This document shows positions 17,801 to 28,400 of a stretch of DNA of 64,000 nt, piece by piece (position 1 is the first letter of the stretch; every line of letters starts with the position of its first letter). Both the position numbers and the translations under genes were made by a program. The notes below the pieces were generated by a model, which was given only the letters and a program-made list of their open reading frames with translations, ran no database searches and was not told the origin of the DNA. The DNA comes from Lewinellaceae bacterium (GTDB lineage Bacteria > Bacteroidota > Bacteroidia > Chitinophagales > Saprospiraceae): the NCBI GenBank assembly GCA_020636225.1, contig JACJYI010000003.1, positions 248,001 through 312,000 of the forward strand, given 5' to 3'.

Positions 17801-20800
17801 TGCCCGGATGAGCATGACATCAAGTTCGGCAACACCAACCAGATCGGTTACCAGGATTGCACGCTGCGTGTACGCCTGCCATGGATCCAGGTAGAAGACG
17901 ATTGCTCCACGAGCAACAACACGACGCTGTATGTCTGGACAACGGACAACGATGGCAACGTGATCATCGTGAGCAACATGGACAGCGAAGGTTACTTCAA
18001 CTTTGACCTGCCTGTTGGCTTCGACTACACCTTCACCTACACGGCGATCGACGATTGCGGCAACAAGGGCGAATGCTCTGTTGAAGTAGAAGTGGAAGAC
18101 AACCAGGGTCCAGTAGTGATCTGCGAAAGCTTCCATGTCGTTGCCCTGACGGACAGCGTCACGCTGGTGAATGCAGAGAGCTTTGACGATGGTTCATACG
18201 ATGAGTGTACGATGATCACCTTTGACGTTCGTCGTGGTACGATGAATGCCTCCGGTAGCTTTGTACAGCACCCATGCAACCAGCCAGGTGACTTCCTGTA
18301 TGCACCTCAGGTTCGTTTCTACTGCTGCGATGCGCAGAGCCCAGTGGCCCTGTTCGTCGACCTGCGTGTACGTGATGCCTTTGGCAACGCGAACAACTGC
18401 ATGGTGGAAGTAGACGTAGTGGACAAGATCCGTCCGACGATCTGGTGCCCAGAGGACATCACGGTCCAGTGGGGTATGCCATACGAGCCAACGGAGAAGG
18501 ACACCCTTCACGTGAGCACGAAGCCTGCTACACAGATCAGCGCGATCTGGCCGAAGACGTACTTGGTGCCCATCCAGATTGAGGGAATGCCGGTTGATGC
18601 CGACATCACGGACCTGGATATCAGCCTGGACATCACGCACGAAGCACTGAACCAGCTGCAGGTGACGTTGTGGAACCCGTATGGCACGAAGGCCACGGTG
18701 ATTCCGTTCAACAGCTGCAACGGTGGCTATCCACAGAATATCAATGCAACGTTCAACGACGAGGCATACGATATCATCACGTTCAACCAGACGGGTCAGA
18801 AAGTACCAGCACCTTATACCTGCACGGTAGCCCTGCCAAGCGTAGGCAGCTACAACCAGGGTCAGATGCGTTCTGCAGGTGATTACCTGAAGGCGTTTGA
18901 CGGAGACGGTATCAATAACCTGAACGATAAGGACAAGTGCTTCAACGCACAGGGCATTGAGATCAATGCTGCGACGAACCGGATCAGCAACTTCCAGGTG
19001 AGCCTGTTCATTGCGAACAATGGCCTGTCTGCCGGTGACCGGATCTTCCTGCAGTACGCCAGCGCAAGCGGTCAGCCTCTGGGTGGCCTGAGCGTAGGCG
19101 AGTACTACCTGTTCGAGGTGATCAATGCGAACACGCTGGAGTTCCTGACGATGCTGGGCAGCGACATCACGAGTGTACCGGCCGGAACGCACATGTTCTG
19201 CGCAGTAGGCACGTGGTTCCTGCAGGTAACGGACAATGCAGCTCTGGCAGGTGGTGTGATCAACGACGTGACGCTGCACATCGAGTATGTGACGCCAACG
19301 GGCTTGAAGCCACATGTGAGCGACAACACGGAAGCATGCGGACTGGACGTAACGTGGCAGGATCTGGGTACTCCAGAGAAGTGCGGCGACAACACGTTCA
19401 TCAACCGTCGCTGGAGGGTTGAAGACCAGTTTGGTAACAACACCCAGTGTCTGCAGCGTGTATACTTCAATGACGATACGCCACTGGTGGTGCAGTTCCC
19501 ATGTGATGTGACCATCAACTGTGAGAACCTGGACGACCTGGATGCCACTGGCGACGTGATCCACAACGGAGATTGCGAGCTGGTCGGTATCGAGCACATC
19601 GACCATGTACTGGTGACGACGGATGCTTGCTACAAGATCCTGCGTCAGTGGATCGTGAAGGACTGGTGCAAGTACTCAGCCGATGGCAATGTGGACTACA
19701 ACAGCTCCAGCATTGACGTGAATGGCGATGCGATCCAGTTCACCACGGCGATCAACGCGTTGATCAACGCCCGCAAGCTGGGTGAAGGCGACCGCGTGAC
19801 GCTGAAGTACATCACGAGCGGTAGCGTCGAGATCGGCGGATTGGTCGAAGGCGACGTATACAGCGCAGTCTACGAAGGCGGTACCCGCTTCCGGATCGAC
19901 TACAACACGACGAAGCAGCAGACGGTGAACATCACCTCAGAGGGCACTGGCCCACACATCTTCCGCTATGCGAACAGCAGCCTGGGTCTGCCATTGACCT
20001 GTGATGTGATCACGGAATGGTATCCGTTCACGGATTGGCACGGACTGTGCCCAAGCCCACAGGGATGCCGCGCATGGGAAGATGATGGTGACGGTTACTA
20101 CACCTTCACGCAGGAGATCAAGGTTGTAGACAATGAAGCTCCTCAGTGGGTGGATTGCAGCAACAAGGATTTCTGCAGCTTCGAAGAAGATTGCGAGCCT
20201 ACGGAGATCGAACTGGTTTGCCCGGCAGTGGACAACTGCACGGACAGTGCCGACCTGGTTTACCAGTACTTCATCGACGCATTCAACGACGGAACGGTTG
20301 ACATCACCGGTGTTGGCTTTGATGCCAGCGGAGCATACCCGAACGGTACGCACAAGATCACCTTCAAGGTATCTGACCAGTGTGGCAACTTCAACACCTG
20401 CACGAAGCTGTTCACGATCAGCGATTGCAAGAAGCCAACGCCGATCTGCCACGCTGTGAGCATCGAACTGATGCCATCCACGGGTATGGCCGAAGTGTGG
20501 GCAACGAGCCTGGAAGTTGGTGACAGCTATGACAACTGCACCGAGTATGGTGACCTGCAGATCCTGGTAGAGCGCGTGAGCGACCTGGGAGCTGGACAGG
20601 ATGCACCGGACGCTGATGCAGCCGGATCAGTAGTTGTTTCTTGCGACGACCTGCCACCGAACACCATGAGCCCAGTCGTAGAAGTGGCTGTATGGGTAGG
20701 TGACGAGGCTGGCAACTGGGATTACTGCGTAACGACCATCACCGTACAGGATTGGATGGGCGCATGCGGTGGTACCATGAATGCCGAGCTGAGCAGCTCC

Positions 20801-22018
20801 ATCTCCAACGAAGATCTGGAGCCGATCGAACTGGTGAACGTCGAGCTGACGGGAACCAACGGCACCCAGAGTGCAACGTCTGGCAACAGCGGTGTAGTAA
20901 GCTTCAACGTATTCCAGGCTGGTCAGTACACGATCGCACCACAGAAGGATATCAATCCTCTGAACGGTGTGAGCACGTATGACCTGCTGCTGATGCAGAA
21001 GCACCTGTTGGGTATCAAGTCACTGACCAGCCCTTATAAGCTGATCGCAGCTGACGTGAACAACAACTGTAACATTTCGATCTCAGACATCATCGAGCTT
21101 CGCAAGCTGATCCTGGCTCCAAACGGTGCCAACTTCAGCAACAACACGAGCTGGCGCTTCGTGGACGGTGGCTACACCTTCCCGAACCCGAACAAGCCAT
21201 GTAACTTCATGGAAACGAAGATGTTTGACGTACAGGGTAGCGGTCTGAACAGCGCGAGCTTCGTAGCTGTGAAGATCGGGGACGTCAGTGGAGACCACAC
21301 GCCAAACAGCCTGCTGGGTACGGAGACGCGTAACAGCGTTGGTACGCTGACGTTCGGCATTGCCGATCAGCAGCTGGTAGCTGGCCAGGAGTACACGGTC
21401 GCGATCACGGCAGAGAACTTCACAGGAGTACAGGGATACCAGTACACGATGGAGTTTGCTTCCGACATGATCGAGTTCGTCGACGTCACGGCTAACTGGT
21501 CTGACCTGAGCGCATCGAACTTCGGTCGCGCACTGGTAGCAGAAGGAACGCTGACGACAAGCTGGAACGGTGCTGAACCGACGACGCTTGCTGACGGTGA
21601 AGTTCTGTACACGGTAACGTTCCGCGCAGTGGCTAATGGCCAACTGAGCCAGGCCCTGAAGGTGAACTCACGCGTAACGGTAGCAGAAGCTTATGATGCA
21701 AACGAAGAATTGCTGGATGTCCAGTTCCGTTTCGACGGAGGCCTGGTGATCGGTGGTGGCTTCGAGCTGTATCAGAACGAGCCGAACCCATTCCGCGATG
21801 TTACGGTTATCGGATTCAATCTGCCAGAGGCTAGCACCGCTACGCTGAAGGTGTACGATGTAACCGGTAAGGTGATGAAAGTAGTCGTAGGCGACTATGC
21901 CAAGGGTTACAACGCGATCACCCTGACTCGCGCTGAGATCGAAGGCAACGGTATGCTGTACTATCAGTTGGAGACCCCAACGGATAGCGCGACGAAGCGC
22001 ATGATCACGGTGGAATAA
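14825..22018 (+). CDS. Giant modular HYR/P-domain surface protein, copy B, T9SS cargo
   Basis: 2397 residues with the same domain order as copy A: signal peptide, CUB-like domain, HYR modules, two NYWTGY-type modules, an interrupted P-domain-like module, a second nested module, dockerin-like segment, cohesin-like domain and T9SS sorting domain ending RMITVE. The frame is open 14 codons further upstream, but ATG 14825 gives the signal peptide conserved with copy A and is preferred. Differences from copy A cluster in short patches, for example NKDFCSFEEDCEPTE here against NKEFCNFEADCGPTQ in copy A, and DVQGSGLNSASF against NLTNNDPKTASF. Such patches between near-identical stretches suggest local diversification or conversion. 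It is predicted to be a surface adhesin or matrix protein; the binding partner is unknown. Confidence 0.93.
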   Translation: MMNKKLSIISSLVLGLLCLAGMVTAQNHPYNTGSQAVYNVPAVGFLTYYDAGGPGGNYPTNHNNINTSIRFQPTTAGAKVQAVFTQFATETSFDALYVWDGPTTGSPKIASANGAPVVNNFWGTGGFWSSANNPAAAPSNVAPGTVRATAANASGALTFGFVSDGSVQYAGWTAQVSEFIPCNPVPNPVNLALSVDQGTCSATATLNVPTFNPGGCGNAAGYTVCYALDADPYTCLSQPYPAQVVVSGIPSGMHTITWQVRSASGSVLGEAVQNLDVADNEAPTFTNCPSDLIINLDPGLCCAIVSWADPMATDNCPFIGPVTSLLQTCTYTNYWTGYALDLQNLTGDNMIVNGVQIQAGLAGAAAGNYNLRVYMRTGPQSGTVGSPAGWTECANTTINVTAGFPTNLYFDIPFNVTNFTIPGGGTSGIYVVANNGANTLVRVVANVFNTTPTTDGNLSINQNPSTWVNGLFGGPAFNENPRPWLRVDYQIGGDAEVIQTGGPLSGDELCKDDSPWTVTYEVADVAGNVATCEFNIEVLEYANPVTKLSCNDNVQISLDDDCITEVGADDILEGGPYGCYDDYEVTIFNANNTPLASSPNVGRQQIGGPWKVKVTDPETGNSCWGLITVEDKLAPVMVCTDLTLDCGADIPAEPTPFFFQAFPPLEQNVAFTNYWTGYMTNLVNKTADAINVTGINVQASLAGAAAGTYNLRAYMRVGTFVGNTGSANGWVEVANEDVSITAGFPTVLTYDLIFGAPFSIAGNGTAGLYVVANNGSGTTVRVVATLSNAPTEDANLRIDQNPGRWINNLFGGEAFPNENPRPQLHVYYETQQAPIPVTDNCDPGNPLTVANGGLSFGDDITNYTCAEDAQFAQLIVRTWTATDDWGNSTQCTQNIRIRRPTIGGLAIPPNYDDLDQASLDCKDAYPTPDVTGEPGGGGCGSLQFDYWDKVLNVCQGSYTIIRTWTINDMCTGEVATHNQVIKVMDKTPPSLTCPDEHDIKFGNTNQIGYQDCTLRVRLPWIQVEDDCSTSNNTTLYVWTTDNDGNVIIVSNMDSEGYFNFDLPVGFDYTFTYTAIDDCGNKGECSVEVEVEDNQGPVVICESFHVVALTDSVTLVNAESFDDGSYDECTMITFDVRRGTMNASGSFVQHPCNQPGDFLYAPQVRFYCCDAQSPVALFVDLRVRDAFGNANNCMVEVDVVDKIRPTIWCPEDITVQWGMPYEPTEKDTLHVSTKPATQISAIWPKTYLVPIQIEGMPVDADITDLDISLDITHEALNQLQVTLWNPYGTKATVIPFNSCNGGYPQNINATFNDEAYDIITFNQTGQKVPAPYTCTVALPSVGSYNQGQMRSAGDYLKAFDGDGINNLNDKDKCFNAQGIEINAATNRISNFQVSLFIANNGLSAGDRIFLQYASASGQPLGGLSVGEYYLFEVINANTLEFLTMLGSDITSVPAGTHMFCAVGTWFLQVTDNAALAGGVINDVTLHIEYVTPTGLKPHVSDNTEACGLDVTWQDLGTPEKCGDNTFINRRWRVEDQFGNNTQCLQRVYFNDDTPLVVQFPCDVTINCENLDDLDATGDVIHNGDCELVGIEHIDHVLVTTDACYKILRQWIVKDWCKYSADGNVDYNSSSIDVNGDAIQFTTAINALINARKLGEGDRVTLKYITSGSVEIGGLVEGDVYSAVYEGGTRFRIDYNTTKQQTVNITSEGTGPHIFRYANSSLGLPLTCDVITEWYPFTDWHGLCPSPQGCRAWEDDGDGYYTFTQEIKVVDNEAPQWVDCSNKDFCSFEEDCEPTEIELVCPAVDNCTDSADLVYQYFIDAFNDGTVDITGVGFDASGAYPNGTHKITFKVSDQCGNFNTCTKLFTISDCKKPTPICHAVSIELMPSTGMAEVWATSLEVGDSYDNCTEYGDLQILVERVSDLGAGQDAPDADAAGSVVVSCDDLPPNTMSPVVEVAVWVGDEAGNWDYCVTTITVQDWMGACGGTMNAELSSSISNEDLEPIELVNVELTGTNGTQSATSGNSGVVSFNVFQAGQYTIAPQKDINPLNGVSTYDLLLMQKHLLGIKSLTSPYKLIAADVNNNCNISISDIIELRKLILAPNGANFSNNTSWRFVDGGYTFPNPNKPCNFMETKMFDVQGSGLNSASFVAVKIGDVSGDHTPNSLLGTETRNSVGTLTFGIADQQLVAGQEYTVAITAENFTGVQGYQYTMEFASDMIEFVDVTANWSDLSASNFGRALVAEGTLTTSWNGAEPTTLADGEVLYTVTFRAVANGQLSQALKVNSRVTVAEAYDANEELLDVQFRFDGGLVIGGGFELYQNEPNPFRDVTVIGFNLPEASTATLKVYDVTGKVMKVVVGDYAKGYNAITLTRAEIEGNGMLYYQLETPTDSATKRMITVE
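18350..20797 (+). repeat. 2.45-kb near-identical block inside giant gene B
   Basis: Second copy of the block described at 9563-12010. It differs from copies A and C mainly at about 18530-18660 and about 20160-20270 (against A only in the latter). Confidence 0.85.
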
Positions 22019-22049
22019 TCCCTCAGGGGTATTATTCTCCAACCATACA

Positions 22050-22084
22050 GCCCCCGGGTCTCGCAAGAGGCCCGGGGGCTTTTT
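22050..22084 (+). terminator. Rho-independent terminator after giant gene B
   Basis: The same 13-bp stem and GCAA loop as at 13263, followed by five T. Confidence 0.93.
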
Positions 22085-22259
22085 AATTCCTCATGGGGAA
22101 GGGTGGTTTAAAACTTAACATTTCAGCTTCTGAATGATGGAAATGACAGAAAGACAGGCAATAGATTTATGCTGAAACGGATATATATAATGGAATATCG
22201 GCATGTATTTGACGGCATTTCAAATATGAAAATAATTAATATTAAATGTAGGTAAACGC

Positions 22260-22290
22260 TTGTCTTCACGGGTTCATTGATCTAAATTTG
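22260..22290 (+). promoter_or_regulatory. Candidate promoter of the protease-containing giant gene
   Basis: TTG at 22260-22262 and TAAATTTG at 22283-22290 are separated by 20 bp, fitting the Bacteroidota -33/-7 pattern. The predicted leader is about 125 nt and contains two small inverted repeats, AAAGGAC/GTCCTTT (22298-22318) and CTCAAT/ATTGAG (22367-22383). The rest of the 338-bp intergenic stretch is AT-rich and empty. The leader palindrome of the two small/giant units is absent here. Confidence 0.5.
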
Positions 22291-22422
22291 TAGGGCTAAA
22301 GGACTTGCCTTGTCCTTTGGTGTACATCCTGAAGACCTGATTATTAGAAAGCCGACCCGGGTTATTCTCAATGCGGTATTGAGGTAATCCCGTCGATTGT
22401 TTGCTTTTGTGAATTAGGACCC

Positions 22423-25400
22423 ATGAACAAGGTGTACACCTCGCGGCTGCTTGTCGCCCTTCTTTTCCTGTTGGTTGGTACCATCCTTTCAGCCCAACAG
22501 CCGGCACTATCCTCATCATTGGCTGTCGATCCGGACTACGTTCCGCTGAAGGTACAGTCGTTTCGCACAGCACTGGCAACTGCGCCACTGGAAGGCAGTA
22601 TACCCGTCCAGAAGAGTCCTGTCGAGGTCAGCCTGCCGATCGGAAAAGGCCTATCGATGACCTTCAGGGTGGTCGAATCGCCGATCATGGCTCCGGAACT
22701 GGCAGCGGCCTACCCGGGCATCCGCACCTACCTGATCCGTTCGATAGATGATGGCCAAATCGCCGGCCGAATGATGGTCAGTGATTATGGTGTCCATGCC
22801 ACCATCCTCATGCCCCAGGGTATCCTGACCGTTCATCCTGTAAGTATGAATTTTACCAGCAACCATGAGGTTGCAGCATCCTGGGATCAACCTGATTCAC
22901 AGATTCCTGTATTTGCCGGCTGTAATGAGAACAGCGAGGTGGATATGGATAAGCCAAGGGCCATACCTCAGGGCATGTCACGTTCGATTGGCAATGGATC
23001 CACCATTCGAAACTACCGTGTAGCGATCGTCACGACTGGGGAGTTTCATGATGCCAACGGAGGTACCGTTGGGGCGGCAACGGCCACGGTAGTCGCCACC
23101 ATGAACAGCATTCAGGCCATTTACAACCGCGAACTCGCTGTCAATTTTACCGTACTGACCCCATTCATCTACACGGACTATATGGCCGACCCGTTCAATC
23201 CGGGTCTGGATCGACCTGAAGAAGCTGCCAATGCGGTAGATGCACATTTCAATATCAGCGACTATGACATCGGGCATGTCTTCCATGACCAGGATCAGGC
23301 ACCAGCTGAATTGCCTGGAGGGGGAGTTGCTGGCCTGGGAGTTGTCTGTGATGACAACATGTTTTTCGGCACAGGGCCGAATAAAGCAGCTGGTTGGTCG
23401 GGTTCCTTTGATAACGTATCTGCCGGCTGGATCGACCTGGCTTCCCATGAATTTGGGCATATGTTCAATGCTCCCCATACCTTCAATGGGACTGGCGGAA
23501 GTTGTACGTCCAACATTTCATCCACGACTTCGTACGAGATCGCCTCTGGCAACTCGATCATGTCATACAACGGGATTTGCGGTTCCGGACAGAATATCCC
23601 CGATGGTGGAACTGCTGATCATTATTTCCATGCCAACAGCCTGCAGCGAATGTTCGACTACATGACGGCATTCGGTACATGTGCGACAACGTCGAGCAAT
23701 GCCAATACCCCTCCTGTGGTGAATGTCAATCCATGCGGTGGGTCGCATTCCATCCCGAAATCAACACCGTTCAGGTTGACGGGGTCGGCAACGGATGATG
23801 ACAATGACCCGTTGCTGTATAGCTGGGAGCAGTACAATGAGGATGGTGCAGGGACGCCTACCCAGGGCTTCATTGGTGCTACCGCCGGTGCCAGTGCGAT
23901 TGCTCCACTATTCCGATCGTATCCGCCTTCGAGTTCACCCACCCGGTATTTTCCGGCCTTGAACTTCATTCTGTCCAACAGTTACAGTTCATCTTTTGAA
24001 CCTCTGCCTTCTGTGCCACGTACTCTCAAGTTCCGTCTGAATGTGCGCGACTGGGCCACTCCAGCAGGAGGCATTGATGGCGACTCTCTGGACATCGTCG
24101 TAACGAACGATGGCCCACTGACCGTAAGCTCTCCGAATGGCGGCGAAAACCTGACAGCCGGGAATTCCGTGTCAGTGACCTGGGCGGTCAACGGCACCAA
24201 TGCCCTCAGCGCGAATGTCAATATCCGCTTGTCCATCGATGGAGGTCTCACCTTCCCGTATCTGTTGCTGGCCAATACACCCAACGATGGATCCGAATCG
24301 GTCACCATACCCGATGGAGTGCCGGATGTCAGCACTGCCAGGATGATGGTCGAATCGGCATTGAACGACTGCGTGGTGTTCTTCGATGTTTCCAATGCCA
24401 ATTTTGATGTGAATTCTGACTGTGCCGGCCGCACCAATCAGATCTGCGATATCGAACAGGTGGTCGCTCCCGAAGGGGATCCTGCCCTGGATATCAATCC
24501 GGTGGCCATCTATGGTTCACCAAATTCCACCTTCACCCTCACGCCCAGCGGTTCATCCTCCTCCGGACTGAACCTCACTCCGGCTGCTCCGGGTCCGGGA
24601 ACATGCTATTCCGCCAATTTCGGGTACGGTTTCCAGAGCCTGAAGTTTTCCGTGGACAAGTCAGGTAGTTACACGTTTTCGGGTTGGTCGGGATTCAATA
24701 TCTTCTCCCTCTACAACACATCCTTTTCGAGCGGTTCGCCCTGTACCAACTATCTGGGGTCGAATGCATATGATGTCGACGGGATTCCTTTCGGCCCGAC
24801 CCAATCTGCTGGCTCCCTTACCATGACCCTGACAGCTTGCAGCACCTACGAGGTAGTCCTGTGGGGGAACTCGGCTCAGACCATCACAGTGACCGGTCCG
24901 GCAGGTAGTACCTTCTACCAGATCAACAGTGATCCACTCCCGCCGAATTATACCCAGACCTACCTCGCTGTCAATACAGCCACCAGCGATGTGGCCCTGG
25001 TCAGTGCATCGGCAGACTTTACATCTCTTTCCGCCGGTACTTACCAGATGTACGGTGCCCACTATTACAGTGGCGGTGGACCGACACCGCCAGTAGTGAC
25101 ACCGGCCTCATGGGTCAATCAATCCATCGCGGAGATCCTGGCCAATGGCGATTGTGTTGTCTTCTCTGGAAACAACAAACCAATTATCGTCCAATCCGTG
25201 ACCTCCATCTGCATCAATGAGGTGGATAGCGATACCCCGGGAACGGATGCAGCGGAATTTATTGAATTGTATGATGGCGGTGTGGGGAATACACCGCTGG
25301 ACGGCTACACCCTCGTATTCTTCAATGGCAGTAACGACCAATCCTATTACGCCGTCGATCTGGATACCTATTCCACAGATGCCAACGGGTTCTTTATTGT

Positions 25401-28400
25401 AGGGAATGCAGGCGTCCCGGGTGTGGATATCGTCTTTGGAGACAACTTCCTCCAGAATGGTGCCGATGCCGTGGCCGTATATGAGGCCAATGCGGCCGAC
25501 TTTCCGAATGGCACATCTGTTACCACAACAAACCTGGTGGATGCCATCGTCTACGATACGGATGATGGTGATGACTCTGGCCTGCTGACAGGCCTGGGGC
25601 AGTCCACCCAATACAATGAGAACGAGAACGGGGACAAGGACAATCAATCCATTTCCCGGGTTCCCAATTGCGGGGCGACTGTTCTGACCCAAATGGCTAC
25701 CCCGAATGCCACAAACCAGTTGCCGGCCGTCCTTTCCATCGCAGCTACTGATGCCAGTAAGAACGAAGGCAATGCGGGCACGACAGATTTCATCTTCACC
25801 GTGACCCGGACCGTCAACACCACCGGCACCTCCACGGCGGATTGGGCGGTGACCGGTTCCGGCGCCGACCCTGCCGATATCGCTGATTTTGGTGGGTCCT
25901 TCCCAAGCGGAACGGTGACTTTCCTGGACGGAGAGTCCATGAAGGACATCACGGTCGGTGTCTCCGGCGATACCGACTTCGAACCCGATAATGGTTTCAC
26001 TGTCACGCTCTCCAACCCGGTCAACGCCAACCTCGGAACAGCCACTGCGGACGGCACCATCATCAATGACGATGCCGCTCCAGTGCCCGTGTTGTCTATT
26101 GCGGCGACAGATGCCAACAAAAATGAAGGCAACGCTGGAAATACAGCATTCATATTCACGGTCACCCGGACCGGCAACACCGCCGGATCCTCCTCGGCTG
26201 ACTGGGCCGTGACCGGCTCAGGTGCCAACCCGGCCGATGCGGCTGACTTCGGAGGTTCCTTCCCCTCGGGGTTGGTCAGTTTCGGATCGGGAGAGACCAT
26301 GAAAGACATTACGGTCAATGTGAGCGGGGACGTAGCTGTGGAGCCCAATGAGGGATTTACCGTCACCCTGTCCAACCCGGTCAATGCCACCTTCGGCACG
26401 GCCTCGGCATCTGGCACCATCATCAATGATGACGCTTCATCATGCCCGAACAGCAGCCAGGTGTTCATCAACGAATTCCACTATGACAATGCCGGTACAG
26501 ATGTCGATGAGTTTGTGGAAGTGGCTGTCGCCAATGCCTGGGGCGGCAACGTGTCCGACCTGACCCTGACCCTGTACAACGGTTCGGGTGGAGCATCCTA
26601 TGGCACGCATGGATTGTCCACCTTTACCATGGGTGCCAATGATGGGACCTACACCTACTATTCCAAACTGATCTCCGGTATCCAGAATGGAGCGCCAGAC
26701 GGCTTTGCCCTGCACTGCCAGTCCAATGCCGCCTTCCAGTTCCTGAGCTATGAAGGCACTTTTGCAGCCACGAACGGTCCGGCCAATGGCCAGAATTCTG
26801 TGGATGTGGGAGCCAGCCAGGGGGGAACAAACGAACCAGTCGGCTCATCCATCCAACTGGTGGGTGGAACATGGTACAGTATCTGTAGTGCCAATACCCG
26901 CGGATTGCCCAATGTCCTGCCTCAAGTGGCCATAGCACCTACTGATGCCAATAAGAATGAAGGAAATGCAGGCAATACGTCGTTCACTTTTACAGTGACT
27001 CGAACAGGTCTGCTCGGCGCAACCTTCACGTTGAATTATGCCGTAACCGGAAGTGGTGCAAATCCAGCGGATGCCGCCGATTTTGGTGGTACATTCCCCA
27101 GCGGGATGGTTTCCTTTGCTGCGAATGAAACAAGCAAAGTCATTACGGTTCTTGTATCGGGAGACTTGACAGTCGAACCGGATGAAACCTTCACCACAAG
27201 TATCACACAAAACGGTGGATGCGCTGTGCAGGTGACTACAGGATCATCGACCGGAACCATTCTCAATGATGACATGCTGCCTCTGCCAGTCATCAGCATT
27301 GCAGCTACAGATGCCACGAAAAACGAAGGAAATGCGGGAACAACGAATTTCCTCTTTACACTAACACGAACTGGTGATCTGAGTGCAGCGTCTTCTGTCA
27401 ATTATACCGTCACCGGATCCGGTGCAAACCCCGCAGATGCGGCAGATTTTGGTGGAACATTCCCGACAGGTACCGTCAATTTTGCTATCGGCGAATCTTC
27501 AAAGCCCTTGAATATTGGGGTGTCAGGAGATATGTCTGTCGAGTCAGATGAAGGATTCACTGTTACCCTATCCATCCCGGTCAATGCAACTATCGGAACG
27601 GGTTCGGCTACTGGCACCATTTTCAACGATGATATAGCCGGCTATACGTATGATATTACTGATCCATGTTCGTGCAACAACAATGCTACTCCGAACAATC
27701 AGGATGGGACGTTTGGAGAAGAGGTGACTGTCATGGGACCGCCCAACATGAATCTGGTGGTCGGCAACGGATCGACCGGGTTGATCGGTGTGAGCATTGG
27801 TGACCCGATCCCGGAGACTCCATTGGGTTCCGGTACCTATATCCTCTCATTTGAACACCTCGATGCTGTGGGTTATACCCTGAACGTGGCGGATACCGAT
27901 CCGGCCAATCTGATCCCCGGACTGACTATTTCGAATACGTGTTACTATCCAGTAGCTTCGATAGACGGGTTGCCCACCATTTTCTGCGAAGGCGATCCGG
28001 CTGTAACTCTCATGGGTTCAGCTCAACTGGGAGGCGTTGGAGGTCCGGCCAATGGTGTCGGCGAATTCTTTGTGGATGGCTCCGGTCCCGTGACCATGTT
28101 CGATCCGGCAGCACCCGGTACGTACGAGATCAGCTTCGTCTTCGATGCGACTGACAACGATCCGAATGCCCAGCATCCGGGATGCATCAGCACCGTAACT
28201 CAGGACGTGACGGTGAATGATACGCCCGACCTCAGCGAAACCCATATGGATGTGACCTGTACAGGCGGAATGGATGGCAGCATCGACTTGACGATTTCCG
28301 GGGTCGGGCCCTTTGACATCCTTTGGTCAAACGGGGCTATGACGGAAGATCTCATGGACCTTTCGGCTGGCAACTATACGGTCAGTGTGACCGCCAACAA

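Larger units (their letters stand above)
14326..22084 (+). repeat. Tandem duplicated gene unit, copy 2
   Basis: Counterpart of 5530-13302: same gene order, same giant protein length (2397 residues), and same terminator hairpin. The offset between the giants is constant at 8787 bp, so no net indel exists across 7.2 kb of coding sequence. Confidence 0.9.

Noticed and set aside
5530..22084. Assembly artefact producing a false tandem duplication
   Set aside because: The copies differ by clustered amino-acid changes, the small proteins differ in length, and the spacer and leaders are distinct, so two real loci are likely; long reads would settle it.
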